The translations under genes were made by a program, and so were the position numbers. From Delphinapterus leucas (taxonomy: Eukaryota; Chordata; Mammalia; Artiodactyla; Monodontidae): a stretch of 64,000 nt of DNA. Location: assembly GCF_002288925.2 (NCBI RefSeq), contig NW_022098045.1, positions 5,553,519 through 5,617,518 of the forward strand, written 5' to 3'. Below the pieces are notes generated by a model. The model did not search any database. It was not told where the DNA came from and was given only the letters and a program-made list of their open reading frames with translations. Shown here one piece after another: positions 1 to 11,900 of the stretch (positions are counted from its first letter, which is position 1; every line of letters begins with the position of its first letter).

Positions 1-134
1 CTTTATTGCTACGTGGTCTTCCTTCTATAACACATTGGCAACATTTTTTTGCACAATACCATTCACTGCAGGACCATGAAATTGCTTCTGATTTTCACTA
101 CTTTAAGAATAATACCAATTCCATTCCCAGATAT

Positions 135-628
135 GTAGTCAAGAGAAATGTAAACCTGTCCACACAGAGACTTGTACGTGACTGTTCATAACAGCATTAT
201 TCATAATGGCCAAAAAGGTGAAACAATATGAGTGTAAGTCAAATGTGGTATATCTATAATATGGAATGTTATTTGGCCATAATAAGGAGGTACTGAAATA
301 TGGTGTAACATGAATGACCCATGAAAACAATGTGCAGTCCTTTGTGGCTGGCTTCTTTCACTTAGCATAATGATTCCATTTGTATGAAATGTCCAGAATA
401 GGCAAATCCATCAATAGAAAGTAGATTAGTGGTTGCTTGAGACTGAGGATGGGGATGGGATTGGGAAATGATAGATAAAAGTTTTGGCATTCCTTTTTGA
501 TGAAACTATTTTACAATTGATTTTGGTGATGGTTGCAAACTAAATATACTAGAAACTATTGAATGATACACATTAAATAGGTGAATTGTCTGAGAGGTCA
601 ATATAGCTGTTACCAAAAAAAAAAAAAA
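135..628 (+). mobile_element. Ancient L1 3' end fragment with poly(A)
   Basis: The stretch resembles the end of L1 ORF2 and its 3' UTR: gcagcattattcataatggcc, then gattccatttgtatgaaatg and gtccagaataggcaaatcca, and finally a run of about 20 A at 617-636. The match is diverged and the reading frame is closed, so this is an old L1M-class fossil. A short segment near 335-365 (tggctggcttctttcactta) looks like L1 sequence in the opposite sense, so the copy may be rearranged. Bases 1-134 hold nothing I recognise. Confidence 0.6.
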
Positions 629-809
629 AAAAAAGGGAGAAGGGGAAAAAACCAAAAAGAATACAATTAACATCTTCATGTGTAACCTTTTCTGGGTTAT
701 TCCTGGGTCCAACGGTATTTATACTTTTACGGCTTTTGATGAATACCCATTTGCCAAATTGCTTGGCAGAAGATTTGAATCAATGAAAATGTAACCTGAG
801 TATTTAAGA

Positions 810-986
810 GTTCTCACCGTGGCCTCTCCCGTTGCGGAGCACAGGCTCCAGACGCGCAGGCTAAGCGGCCATGGCTCACGGGCCCAGCCGCTCCGCGACA
901 TGTGGGATCTTCCCAGACCGGGGCACGAACCCGTGTCCCCTGCATCGGCAGGCAGACTCTCAACCACTGCGCCACCAGGGAAGCCC
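810..986 (-). mobile_element. CHR-type SINE, short class, lacking its A tail
   Basis: Reading the minus strand, the element begins with the CHR head (gggcttccctggtggcgcag), carries the tRNA-like B box, and stops inside the right part after gagaggccac. The usual cgcgggcctctcactg and poly(T) on the + strand are missing, so the 3' end is truncated or diverged. The small open frames here are SINE translations. Confidence 0.85.
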
Positions 987-1520
987 TTGAAACTTAGTTT
1001 TAATAAAACTGCCTTACTGCCTGTGAGATTACCAGTGACAATTTAATCTAGAATACTGTAAATATAATTACAAGTAATTAATTGGTGGGTAAGGAACTTG
1101 TTCCAGTTGTCCTAACAAAATATATGGACATTCTTTTTCTTTACTATTCATTCAAAGACCTTACTTTTAATCAACATCTCTTTTTTGTTAATAACTGTAG
1201 TAGTTTTTTTAAAAATTAAGTGTAGTTGTAACAAATGGAAAGACTTTGCAATTCCCTGAGAAAATAAATAAGGCATATAAAGAAAACATTAAAATCCTTG
1301 TATTGGTAAGGAATTCATATTTTTTCATTTTTAAAATATTTTGTCACAAATAGTAAAAATTTTACTAAAATTTAAAAATTAACATTTAATAATATTTAAT
1401 TAATATTAATAACAATAATTAATAAAATAGCAATTGATTATTCACTAATAAAATAATATTTATTATTTAATTAATAAAACTACCACCTTTCTATGTGGTA
1501 TTTGAGAATAATAATAACTG
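987..1520. other. AT-rich stretch, no gene
   Basis: No coding or RNA gene is visible. From about 1320 to 1490 the sequence is almost entirely A and T, with repeated aataatatttaat-like words, suggesting degraded simple repeat or an old L1 tail. Bases 1801-2045, after the MIR copy, are also unassigned. Confidence 0.4.
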
Positions 1521-1544
1521 AAATATATTGATTACTCACTGTGT

Positions 1545-1800
1545 ACCAGGCATTGCACCAAGCACTTCTACTGCATTCTCTTCTGTTTATTCCTGCAGCA
1601 CTCCTCTACTGTAGGTATTTTTCTTATCCTCATTTTTCAGAAGATAAAGAGGTAAAGTAAAAATAAGCAACCGAAAGAGGTAAAGTAAATCCTCAAGACT
1701 GGTCACACAGCTTGGAGAGGCAGAGCCAGGATTCAAACCCAGTTTGCCTGACTCCAGAGCCTGATGTGCTTTTAGTCACTACCCTTTACTGCCTCACCCT
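1545..1800 (-). mobile_element. MIR-type SINE
   Basis: On the + strand the antisense MIR landmarks appear in order: tgtgtaccaggcattgcacc, then gaggtaaagtaa, ggtcacacagcttgg, gcagagccaggattcaaacc, and gactccagagcctg. These match the reverse complement of the MIR core and its tRNA-derived head. Confidence 0.65.
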
Positions 1801-2060
1801 GTGGGTATTACTGGCTTGCATGGAAGTCTTCGAACAAAAATACTCACCCTATGGTTATTTTTGCTGCCTTTAATCTTAGAACAAATATTCAAATAAAAGT
1901 TTTTAGTGACTAGTTAATATTTGTGTTACTAGAGAGTTGATTTTTGCTTGAAAACAGGTTGTTAAAATTTTCTTACACTTGTTTTATTTCATGACTAGAA
2001 CATTGAATCTTGAAATATAAACATGTTCTGCTTCAAATGCAGACTAAGGAGGAAGCTGAG

Positions 2061-2268
2061 GGCTTCCCTGGTGGCTCAGTGGTTGAGAGTCCGCCTGCCG
2101 CTGCAGGGGACACGGGTTCGTGCCCCGGTCCGGGAAGATCCCACATTGCTGCGGAGCGGCTGGGCCCGTGAGCCATGGCCGCTGAGCCTGCGCGTCCGGA
2201 GCACACGGGAGAGGCCACAACAGTGAGAGGCCCGCGTACTGCAAAAAAAAAAAAAAGAAAAAAGAAAA
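2061..2268 (+). mobile_element. CHR-type SINE with 15-bp target duplication
   Basis: A full short-class copy runs from ggcttccctggtggctcagt to an interrupted A-rich tail. The flanks carry a perfect 15-bp duplication, aaggaggaagctgag, at 2046-2060 and 2269-2283. Low divergence and an intact duplication mark a fairly recent L1-driven insertion. Confidence 0.95.
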
Positions 2269-2283
2269 AAGGAGGAAGCTGAG

Positions 2284-2822
2284 AAACAGTGTGCTCTCAG
2301 AATAAAAGCTCTGTTCTCAAATGCAGTATAATGTAAAGTGAGACCCCCTCCAGAAGTCTAGGACAACTGAAGGGAATCAAGTTGATGAACAAAGTGGTTT
2401 GCTATCTGTAATCTTTCAAGAAAAATAATTAGAAATGGACTGCTTACCTTTTTATGAGTATAGAAGATAAGGTTATATTTAATCTCTAATGACAAAAATT
2501 TCTAGTCTCCTTTGTCTTAAAAGAAATTTTAGGGTAATGTTCCCAGCAGACAATCTATGAGGGTACTATCTTGTCGGAGAAATACTAAGGCCTACAGGAA
2601 CAAAGAAAGTGATTCATTGTCATTATAATCACTTACTTTTAGCATTTATATACACTTAAGGATCCTTTTTACAGCTCCCGAAATACTTGTTTTCTTTAAT
2701 CTCTACAGAGACACAAAGTGAGAGGAGTAAGCCTGTCAAATAGACATTAAGAGAAAAGGAGTCCACATTCACCAAATAATATAAAGACCACCTACTTACT
2801 ATTTCTTTGTTGAAGGGTAGTT
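2284..2822. other. No gene recognised
   Basis: Non-coding sequence of ordinary composition. I see no exon, RNA gene or repeat that I can name. Confidence 0.4.
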
Positions 2823-2985
2823 GATTTACCATGTTTGTGTTAGTTTCAGGTGCACAGCAAAGTGATTCAGTTATATATAGATATCTATTCTTTTTCAGAT
2901 TATTTTCCATTATATGTTATTACAAGATATTGAATATAGTTCCCTGTGCTATACAGTAGGTCCTTGTTTATTTTATACCTCCTAC
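2823..2985 (-). mobile_element. L1 3' UTR fragment
   Basis: The + strand shows the reverse complement of the cetartiodactyl L1 3' end: ttagtttcaggtgcacagca, aagtgattcagttatatata, attctttttcagattatttt and agttccctgtgctatacagt. Only the terminal part is present, as usual for 5'-truncated L1 copies. Confidence 0.75.
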
Positions 2986-2989
2986 TTAC

Positions 2990-3704
2990 TATTAAGTGGG
3001 GAGAAGTGCTCAAAGAAAAGTCAAAAATTCTAAAATAGGAAGCCGCAGCTGCTTTCCAGATTTTGACCAACTCTGAATAGAAACTGGCTTTAGGTTTCTC
3101 ATACTTAGGTGCTTATTTAGAAAGACTTCACTGGGAGGGATCATTGGTTGCATGCTTTATTAAAAGGAGCCCCAGAAATCAAATAGAGGCCACTGTTTGA
3201 AATTTGTAAATCAAAAAGGAACATTCTTTCCTTCTTCTTGGGAGGAAAATACATAATTAAAATAACACCATTTTACTCTCACAAACTGTTTTGAATGCTC
3301 AGCTACCAAATTTAGTAAATTTGGAAAAAAATATTTTTGTATATCTTACATAGTCAAACTACCAATACATTATTATATTTCTTGTCGAGCATTATGTGTA
3401 TGTGGGAGGTGTGGAGAGACAGGTAAACATCTTCCAAAGTGTATTTTTAGTCTCATCACAACAAATGTTTACTGTAATCTTTACTTCTCCTCAGTGCAGG
3501 AAAAGAATTATGTTTGGGGAATCGATTTAAATTATCCACGATCAGGGTTTCCAAGACTTCTTTCTCACATACATAAGCTGCTTCTATTACCAGACAGTGA
3601 TTTAGTAAATATTTGAGACCCATTTGAATACTGGGGTAGGCACCATACGAGATTCCAAGAGTCATATGTGTTCCTGTTTGTAAGAAACTTCCATTCATTC
3701 ATTT
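2990..3704. other. No gene recognised
   Basis: Mixed-composition intergenic sequence. The 80-codon minus-strand frame at 3456-3698 has no recognisable motif and is treated as chance. Confidence 0.4.
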
Positions 3705-3897
3705 CTTAATTCAACATTTACTAGCTGTGTGACCATGAGCAAGTGAACCATCTTCTCTATAACTTGACCTCAGTTTCATCAACTGTAAAACAGGGGATAC
3801 TAATAGTATATCTCCAAGGTTTTTATGAGGACTAAATGGGGTAATATTTACAAAAGGCTTGGACCAATGTGTGACACATAGGGAACACTAATTGTTA
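3705..3897 (+). mobile_element. MIR-type SINE
   Basis: The MIR core is readable in sense: ttactagctgtgtgaccatg, agcaagtgaacc, cctcagtttcatcaactgta, aaacaggggatactaatagt, ggtttttatgaggactaaat and tgtgtgacacatagg. Confidence 0.75.
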
Positions 3898-4069
3898 GCT
3901 TAATGCTTGTAACCCTTTATGTGCCAGGCTTCAGTTTAATCTTTTTTTTTTTTCACTTAATACAGTTAAAAATGGCCCACCCTCTATCAGCTCCCAGCCT
4001 TGCACAAGGGAAGAAACAGAGAGGAGAAATTCTCTGTGTTGGTCAGGAAAGGCTTTATAGACTTGAATG

Positions 4070-4500
4070 TGGCATTAATTATTTTCTGTTGAACAAATTC
4101 CCTCAAAACTTAGCTGTGTAAAACAATAAGTATTTAGTATCTCACATGGTTTCTGAGGTTTAAGAACTGTGAGTACCTTAGCTGGGTGGTTCTAGTTCAG
4201 GATCTCTCATGAGGTTGCAATGAAGTTGTTGGCTAGAGCTGAAATCATGACGGGACCAGAGAATCTGCTTTCAAGTTCAGTCATGTGACTGTAGGCAGGA
4301 GGCTTCAGTTCCTAGCCACTGGGTCTCTCCATAGGGCTGCTCATGACCAGGCGACTGGCTCCTCCATCACAAGTGATGAGAGAGAGGGGGAGAGGGGGAC
4401 CAAGATGGAAGCTGCAGTCATTTTATAGCTTAATCTGGGACATGTTCTACTATCACTTCTGCTCTATTCTATTTATTGAAGCAAGTCAATAAGTCCAACC
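4070..4500. repeat. Old interspersed repeat, family not assigned
   Basis: The sequence has the texture of a common mammalian repeat (aaaacttagctgtgtaaaac, cttagctgggtggttctagt, gaagcaagtcaataagtcc). I recognise the pattern but cannot name the family with confidence. No coding content. Confidence 0.4.
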
Positions 4501-4566
4501 TGTACTGAAAGGGAAGGGAATTAAACTTGAAGGGAACAGTATCAAAGAATTTGTGAACATATTTTT

Positions 4567-4890
4567 TATATTTTTAATCTTTTTTTAAAAAATTATTTTT
4601 ATCTTTGTCTACGTTGGGTCTTGGTTGCGCGCAAGCTTTCTCTAGTTGCAGAGAGCGGGGGCTACTCTTCGTTGCAGTGTGCGGGCTTCTCACTGCGGCG
4701 GCTTCTCTTGTTGTGGCGCACAGGTTCTAGGCGTGCGAGCTTCAGTAGTTGTGGCATGCGGGCTCAGTAGTTGTGGTGCATGGGCTTAGTTGCTCCACAG
4801 CATGTGGGATCTTCCCGGACCAGGGCTCGAACCTGTGTCCCCTGCATTGGCAAGCAGATTCTTAACCACTGAGCCACCAGGGAAGTCCCA
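4567..4890 (-). mobile_element. CHR-type SINE, long class, with target duplication
   Basis: This is the roughly 320-bp form whose right part contains gaagagtagcccc and an aaaaataaa tail. On the + strand it starts with an A/T-rich tail and tacgttgggtcttggttgcg and ends ccaccagggaagtccc. A 13-bp duplication, tgaacatattttt, lies at 4554-4566 and 4891-4903. Confidence 0.93.
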
Positions 4891-5062
4891 TGAACATATT
4901 TTTAAAACCACTGCAGGCGTGGAAGGAAAAGTAAGGTTTTGCTAGGTAAACAGGAACAAATTTACGACAGGCAAGGGAGCAGCAGAAACAAAAGAATAGA
5001 GATACTAGATTACATGCCATGTAATCTGGCATGGCTAGAGAATTGAGGGGGTTGTTTTATTC

Positions 5063-5272
5063 CTTTTTTTTTTTTTTTTTCTGGTATGCGGGCCTCTCAC
5101 TGTTGCGGCCTCTCCCGTTGCGGAGCACAGGCTCCGGACGCGCAGGCTCAGCAGCCATGGCTCACGGGCCCAGCCGCTCCACGGCATGTGGGATCTTCCC
5201 AGACCGGGGCACGAATCCGTGTCCCCTGCATCAGCAGGCGGACTCTCAACCACTGCGCCACCAGGGAAACCC
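5063..5272 (-). mobile_element. CHR-type SINE, short class
   Basis: Antisense copy: a T run at 5063-5080, ggtatgcgggcctctcactg, then the B-box region and ccaccagggaaaccc. The head differs slightly (gggtttccctgg). A short duplication, tattcc, may flank it. Confidence 0.9.
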
Positions 5273-5281
5273 TATTCCTAT

Positions 5282-5395
5282 TTTTAAAATGAGGAAACTG
5301 AGGCTTAGAGAGGTAACTTTCCCAATATATATTATACAGTTAGTAAATGGCAGAGCTGGGTCCTAAATCCATATAATTCTGATTATAGAATCCAT
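5282..5395 (-). mobile_element. MIR fragment
   Basis: The line atgaggaaactgaggcttag, agaggtaactttcc, cagttagtaaatggcagagc is the reverse complement of the MIR core. It directly abuts the CHR SINE to its left. Confidence 0.65.
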
Positions 5396-5408
5396 GAACT
5401 TATTACTA

Positions 5409-5880
5409 CCTGTACTGGGCAGGGTTCTCCAGAGAAACAGAACCAAGAGGATGCATCTGTGTCTCCATCTCTACCCTCTATATGGAGAAAGATTTTGAGA
5501 GAGAGAGAGATTTATTTTAAGAAGTTGGCTCATGGTTGTAGAGGACTGGTAAGTCCAAAATCTGCAGAGGCTGGCATACTGCAACTTTATGGAAGAGTTG
5601 CAGTTCAAGTTCAACTGCAGTTTGCTGGCTGAATTCCTTCTTGCTCAGCCTTGGTTATATTGAGACCTTCAGCTGGATGGATAAGGCCCACCCACATTAC
5701 AGAGGGTAATCTGCTTTATCCAAAGTCCACCAATTTAAATGTTAAATCTCATCTAAAAAACACAAAAATACCCTTCACAGAAACATCCAAAATAATTGTT
5801 GACCAGATATCTGGGTACCATGGCTCAGCCAAGATGACACATGAAATTAACACATGAAATTATACTACCCTCTACAATAG
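5409..5880 (+). repeat. Old mammalian interspersed repeat, unassigned family
   Basis: High-copy consensus words are visible: gggttctccagagaaacaga, a (GA)n and gagatttattttaa segment, ttggctcatgg, aagtccaaaatctgcagagg, gaattccttcttgctc, ggcccacccacattacagag, ggtaatctgctttatccaaa and atatctgggtaccatggctc. It is a known type of ancient mobile element. I do not name the family because I am not sure of it. Confidence 0.55.
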
Positions 5881-8238
5881 TGACAACTTGGGGACCAGAC
5901 TGCAAACAGCCCTGAATGTCATACTAAGCAGTTAGCTGGACTTATGAAAATTAACCAGTGGCTCTGTCTGAGAGACATGACCTTGAACAAGTGACATTGG
6001 ATGGGGTGTTCCCATAGAATATTGTAATTCCTTTAGGAAATGTATCTTGGAATATTTGTCTATCATGCTTGATCTTCAGTTCTGTTTTGACAAATACGGT
6101 TTTTATTAACATTATATTTTTTCCTTTCAATATTTTCCTTTTCAGGCCATATATTTTTAGTAATTAGCCTCTCACATATTTTGAAATGATGACTTTCATT
6201 TCAAAAATATTTTTCTCTATTATTTATTCTCCCCTATTTGGAGCTTTTCTCTTAACTTTTTCATTCACTTTGATGTTTTATTTCAAGGTTTCCTTTTAGT
6301 CATGCCTCCTATGAGAATGAAATGCGAAATTAGGGAAGAAGACAAAAATATGGGTGCAAACTAAAGAACCCAGTTTGTACATCAGCTGGACTTGGTGATT
6401 CCAAAGGTATAAATATTGTTCAAGTATCATTTCTTTGATGACTGTGAATAAGAAAAGCTGTTTCAAACTTGCTGCTGGAGATATTTCTCTTTGTAACTAA
6501 CATAGAGCAGGAAACTCTTAACTTTTTTTGTGGAGCCTCAGAATTGAAAATTGCACTGGTCCCAACCTGTTCTTTTGACCCACTCCAGTCTGGGTCCCCA
6601 CTGAGGACATGACACAGATAAGGGGTGGGCTGGAGAGTGTTGTGAGGACAACTGAAATTGATGTGGCGTATACATCTATGGATACACCCTACCAGGAGAG
6701 AACAGGGAGCAAAATCTAGAAAACCAGTAGAGCAAAAGGTACAACAAGTTGGAAAGGAAAGCAGAACTGGACTTTCAGAATAAATAGGGGTTGAGACCTG
6801 GTGGTAAAGCATAAAACAAGGTTAGAGAGTTTGGGAGCTAAAGTTTGGGCTATGGATTTAGCCCATTTTCAGCTTTCCTTCTTAAGAACAGCATGATATA
6901 ATTTTTGAGCTTGAAAACACGGGGAGGGGTGGATAACACCACTAGATGGTTTGGTGAATTCTAGCAGATGAGCAGATTTTGTGTGAGTGAAGAAGACAGC
7001 ACCATTCAAAGGAGAAGCTAGTTTCCTAAAAAAGGAACATTTAATGCATCAGTGCTCTTCTGTGTTCCTTTCTCTCTCTCCCCTATCTCCTGTTGCTATA
7101 CTGATCATTCTACAAGCTCAATCAAGTGTGATTTCCATCTTTAGTGCTATGAAAAAAAGGGCTTCATTAATAGCATGAAAGAACAAATAAAGGTTTTAGC
7201 AAAATCAGTTTCTTTTATTTTCTAACATATCAACACAAATATTATGTCAATGACATAGTGGAGGTTTTGATAGTTTATCTTTCTATCTTTAATAAAATTA
7301 TACCTAAACCATCTTAGAAAAATAGTTTTCTTATTTTACCTTGAAAGATTGCCAGTGGAGGTATACTTATAAATTCTCTAAGTAATCCATTCCAAAGGAA
7401 AAGTCTTCTTTTAGATGTGTTCCTTTGCGTATTTCAGAAAGCTATTCTTAATATGTTGCTCATTTGAACTGTGTGATAGTGGAAACTAAGACCCAAAGAT
7501 CTGGCCATATGAAATACACTTTGGATCAACCCAGCTAATTTTGACGTAAATCTTAGAAAATGATCTGCTAATTTTGACTTAAATCGTATTTATACTTATA
7601 ACCACTTGCATTTTAAAGTGAAAAAATACATACCCGAAATCCACTACTCTAAAGTATAAGATAATTTCCATTCCTGAATCCAAAATGTCTTCTGAATGCT
7701 TAAGGATAATGTTGTCTAAGGAGGAAAGATAATGCTGGAGAAATATGGTGAGAGAAATCAAGCTTTATGCTGAAGAAACTGCAGTTTTCTATGGACTTTC
7801 CCTTCCTCCCACAATAACAGATCTCCTCCTTCAGACCTCTCAGAGAGGCCCACTGATCAGTTTTTACAGGTCCATTGAAACTTGGCCTCCTGACCACTAT
7901 CAGGAATTTACAATCTACATATAAATAGGTATTGAATATTAAAAGATTAATTTGAATGCCAAGTCAGTTTTTTTTTAACCAGAAAATTGTTGAATATAGA
8001 ACAGACTTCCTTTGACAGCTACTCCTGCATACATTATAATATATGTACCATATTCCTTACTGTAGAAAGTTACAGTTAAGGTCATAGAAACCGTCTTGTC
8101 CATATGAAAAAAACAAGGCTATCGATGTTACTAATAGTATTGCTTTTATGTTTATACATATATCTTGTATGTGTAAGTATCTTGCTCTTTGCCTTTGCCT
8201 TTAAAATATATTACTGCTTTAGTTTTTAAAACTGTTCA
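5881..8238. other. Long stretch without a recognisable gene
   Basis: No exon structure or RNA gene is visible. The longest frame is minus-strand 6420-6812, 130 codons. It has no known domain, no homology I recognise and low-complexity Ser/Cys/His composition, so I treat it as chance. The rest is AT-rich intergenic sequence. Confidence 0.45.
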
Positions 8239-8455
8239 GGGCTTCCCTGGTGGTGCAGTGGTTGAGAGTCCGCCTGCCGATGCAGGGCACACGGGTTCGT
8301 GCCCCGGTGCGGGAAGATGCCGTGTTCCGCGGAGTGGCTGGGCCGGTGAGCCATGGCCGCTGAGCCTGCGCGTCCGGAGCCTGTACTGCGCAACGGGAGA
8401 GGCCACAGCAGTGAGAGGCCCGCCTACCGCCAAAAAAACAAAAAAAAAAAAAGAG
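8239..8455 (+). mobile_element. CHR-type SINE, short class, tail grown into a microsatellite
   Basis: The element starts gggcttccctggtggtgcag and keeps the B box gggttcgtgccccgg. Its A-rich tail (8431-8458) passes directly into a CA repeat. SINE tails are known nurseries for microsatellites. Together they interrupt the L1 fragment that resumes at 8505. Confidence 0.92.

Positions 8456-8457
<2 letters not shown>

Positions 8458-8503
<46 letters not shown>
8458..8503 (+). repeat. (CA)n microsatellite
   Basis: A dinucleotide run of about 21 CA units ends in cgcacgca. It arose at the tail of the adjacent SINE and is likely length-polymorphic. Confidence 0.95.
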
Positions 8504-8504
<1 letters not shown>

Positions 8505-8507
<3 letters not shown>

Positions 8508-9035
8508 GCAATGGAATACTATTCAGCCTTTTAAAAAGAAGGAAATCCTGCCTTTTGTGACAACATGGATGAACCTGGAGGGAATTATGCTAAGTGATAT
8601 AAATCAGATAAAGACAAATACTGCATAGTATCACTTATTTGTGGAATCTAAAACAAAATTCGAATCCATAGAAACAGAGAGTAGAATGGTGGTTGCCAGG
8701 GGCTGCAGTATGCGGGAATTGGGGAGAGTTTGGTAAAAGGGTACAAACTTTCAGTTATAAGATGAATAAGGCTTGAGGATCTAATGCATAACATGGTCAC
8801 TATGGTTGATAATACTGTACTGTGTAATTAAAATTTGCCGAGATAGTAGAACTTAAATGTTTTCACCTCTCCTCTGCCCCCAGAAAAAAGGTAAATATGT
8901 GAGGTGATGGATGTGTTAATTAACTTGAGTGTAGGAATCTTTTCACAATGTACACATATATCAAATCACGTTGTGCGCTTTTAATATATTACAATTTTAT
9001 TTGTCAGTTATACCTCAATTAAGCTAGAAAAAACC
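8505..9035 (+). mobile_element. Old L1 3' end fragment
   Basis: L1 ORF2/3' UTR words are clear: caatggaatactattcagcc, caacatggatgaacctggag, atgctaagtgatataaatca, tcacttatttgtggaatcta, gtggttgccaggggctgcag and ttatacctcaattaagc. The 5' part is missing and frames are closed. Confidence 0.8.
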
Positions 9036-9104
9036 CCACACATGTTAAAAATGATGGAGAGTGCTACTCACTTGCTACACTGAGAGACAAAAAACAGAAA
9101 ACAG

Positions 9105-9215
9105 ATTCCTGGGTCCACTCCTGACTTACTAAATCAGAATTTCTGAGGTGAGATCCTCAAAATTTCTGAGGTGAGGATGCATGTTAGCACCTGCATGCTC
9201 AGGTAGTCTGAAGAC
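9105..9215. mobile_element. MER5-like hAT fragment
   Basis: The words ttactaaatcagaatttctg, ggtgaggatgcatgttagca and tgcatgctcagg resemble the MER5 group of non-autonomous hAT elements. Internally, aatttctgaggtgag occurs twice, 8 bp apart (9138-9152 and 9161-9175), a local duplication. Confidence 0.45.
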
Positions 9216-11055
9216 CCTGTTTTGAGATGAATGAAATGACTACTGTAGTGAATTAAATAAGATTTTAATGATATATTTTTGTGTGTGCATTTACTAGGAA
9301 TTTCAATTGTTATTGCTGTATAAAAGAAAGAATACAAATTTTGTATACAAGGTTTAATGGGAATTCATCATAAGCTTATATTTTTATTTAGTTGTTTTAA
9401 AACCAGAAAGAATAAGCCAATGAAGAGAAGGAAAATCAAAAGCTGAAAAAGATAATAATGAATATCATAATATTTCACAGGATATTTACATTATTTGGAG
9501 GAGAAAATGCCCCAAGGAAGTCATTTTTCCACATCAAAATAAGAAGTAAACATATGAATGCTAAATGTAACTTTTAAAAAATGAGACTAATTTAAAAAAA
9601 TTACTCCAAATATTACTATGATGATTGTAGTTTATGAAATAAGTGTTTCACCAAGTGGTTATGTACCTGTATAATACATACAACACACAGAGCAATTTAC
9701 TAACAGTATAAATAAACTTTGGTTAATCTCATGAGTTAAGAACACTTTTGTGAGTGAATTAATGATCTTATCACATTAACTGATTTTTAATACGCGTAAA
9801 GTTCAAAACATATATATCTGAAGAGATCACCTACATATTTATTATTATATTATAACTGATAGAAAAATAACAGTTAATGGAGTTTACTGAATTAAATTGC
9901 AGAACTAATTTGACCGCCTAAACTGTAGTACTCAAGCACAATCTCTGTAGAATTCATATTTTCAATTAAAACATTCTCGTGTTAAGGAAAAAAAAAATAG
10001 CCTGACTTTATAGCTTTAGGGAGATACGTTACTGTTAAGTAAATTTAGGGGACTTTCAGAGGTAGCAAAATGAGATGGGGTAAACTACAGAATTATCACA
10101 CTTTTCTGATAATTAGAGCTCAAACTCTTGGGACATAGCTGCATAATTTCTACCCCGAAGACTGGTTCCTTCCTGGCCCTCAAAAATAAAGGGCAGAGCT
10201 ATCAGTTGGGAATCAGAAATCAGATTCTAAGAAGGTGGTGGGGCGTAGGGCAGCCAAGGATACAGAGTTCTCTAGAACGGAGCTTTCTTATTTATTTTAG
10301 ACAGAAAACTTTCTACCTCCAAATGGAAAAAAAATCATTCTTTATAAAAATGTGTCTCTCTGCCAGAACATTAGGAGACAACTGAGCCATCCAAGCCCTG
10401 AGGCTCTGTGGCTCATTTGCAAAGTTCACCTTCTTAATCTGCTCTCCGTGCCTCCCTGGTCCTGGGCCAGACCCAGGTTCTCAGTCCTGCCTTTGTGCTA
10501 AGGACAAAAGCGAGTTCGGAGCCTAGGCTGCTTTCTCCAGTGAAACTGTCTACCTACTCCAGGTAAGTCAGGGTGTCCCAGGAGAATCCTTGGAACACAA
10601 AAAGCATATTGTGCCCAATGAATGCAGCCCTGTTGCAGGCCTGCTTCAGAACCTGTCATTAGACAATACCATATCTCTCTGCTGCCTGGAAAGGTTCCTG
10701 CATGAGTTTTAAAGCTGTAATGTGATTTACAAGCTTATTAATTTCAGTTGCAAACTTGAGCACATACAGAGTGCTCTATTTAAACCATGAATAAGCCTGC
10801 GCTACACTGAGTGGAGCTGCGTCCGTTTGCACAGTTGCACTTTGCCATAGTGTTGTCAAGTTCCACTCTAGGCTTTCAAACAAAAATTTCCAAAGGTAGT
10901 ACCTCTGCTTGCAGAGCCTATTTGGACAGTATCCATATATTTGCCACTGTCGCTTTTAAAATTGGTTTCCAATAGAGTTTGAGGCCCTGGATCTAGAGTA
11001 ACCTGATTTGTCTTCTAAGACACAGAAACTGAAGCTCGAGGCAGCCTCCGTACAG
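9216..11055. other. Unassigned, largely single-copy-looking sequence
   Basis: I see no gene. Bases 10380-10970 are less AT-rich than their surroundings and free of repeats I recognise. No exon or splice structure can be supported. It could hold conserved non-coding sequence, but nothing in the text itself proves that. Confidence 0.35.
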
Positions 11056-11060
11056 AGAAG

Positions 11061-11150
11061 GGTTTCTCAGCTTCAGCACTATTGGTGTTTTGGGCTGAAT
11101 AGTTCTTTGTGAAAGAGTTGTCTTGTGCATTGAAGGATGTTTAGCAGTTT
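11061..11150 (-). mobile_element. MER20-like fragment
   Basis: On the + strand gggtttctcagcttcagcac, tattggtgttttgggctgaa, agttctttgtg, gtgcattgaaggatgtttag match the reverse complement of one end of MER20, a non-autonomous hAT element. The other half is missing or too diverged to see. Confidence 0.6.
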
Positions 11151-11534
11151 CTGGTTTCCTTGAGGCCTCAAGCATGCTAAATGTAGCCCAGGCAAGCAGT
11201 CAACAATAGTTTTATTTCCACCTTCAAGCAGTAAGAGCTGACCTCTGGCCCTTTCCCTTCAATGGAGGGCTTTGAGCCCATTTTCCCTTTAGGAGCTCTA
11301 ACCAATCACTGCCAACTTTCATCCTGAGCTCTCAGCAGGCCAGGAACTTCAACTTGCTGCTTTACATTTCTGCCTTTTATTCCACTCTGTGAACTACCCC
11401 CTATCCTTCTAATGAATTCATTTTACACTATTGATTTTTTCCCCAATTCGGTAAATAGCAGCCCTGTTCTTCCAGTTGCTCAGACCAGAAACTTTGGAGT
11501 CATCTCTGACTCTTTTTTTTTCTTTCCACATCCT

Positions 11535-11900
11535 GTGTCACTCAATGTCCTGGCAGGATACAGATAGCACACTAAAAGCGGTATCTGAGAAAAATTCAAT
11601 GGATTATTTACAAATGTGTGGTCAGGTTAAGGGAGGATAATAAGAAATGGTGAAGCAGCCATGGGGGAGTCACGGTGAGAAGCCATTACTACCCAAGGCT
11701 GGAAGGAGGCAGGGGTGAGAAGGGCTTACCAGAACCAGCAAGAGCTGTGGTCATAAAAGGTGGCTGCCAAACTGTAGCCTGGCAGGGCAGGCGCCAGGAG
11801 AATAAATATTTCTGTCTTGTTCTCCTCCTGCCCTCCAATTTCCTTTCACTTCATTTCACAGTCTGAACCCAACCAAAGCAGGACAGGAGATTCCAGATGT
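11535..11900 (+). repeat. Interspersed repeat related to the one at 20.2 kb
   Basis: This stretch and 20185-20640 share an order of words: a gtcctggcaggatacag-type start, a cacactaaaa/cactcaaaat motif, a tta(tt)tacaaa/ttataaaggt segment, ggtcaggttaaggg/gggcagcattaaggg, and aaatggtgaag/agatggtgaag. They are diverged copies of one family that I cannot name. Confidence 0.45.

Noticed and set aside
4567..4890. tRNA-like B boxes throughout the window, possible tRNA genes
   Set aside because: They occur within complete CHR-type SINEs whose heads derive from tRNA-Glu; no free-standing cloverleaf with intact acceptor stem was seen.
6420..6812. 130-codon minus-strand frame
   Set aside because: No recognisable domain, no splice sites or promoter features, and length within reach of chance in 64 kb.
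8219..8511. Frames with long runs of Thr-His or Cys-Val
   Set aside because: They are translations of the CA microsatellite joined to SINE sequence.
10380..10970. Repeat-poor stretch considered as a conserved enhancer
   Set aside because: Conservation cannot be judged from a single sequence and no motif cluster stands out.
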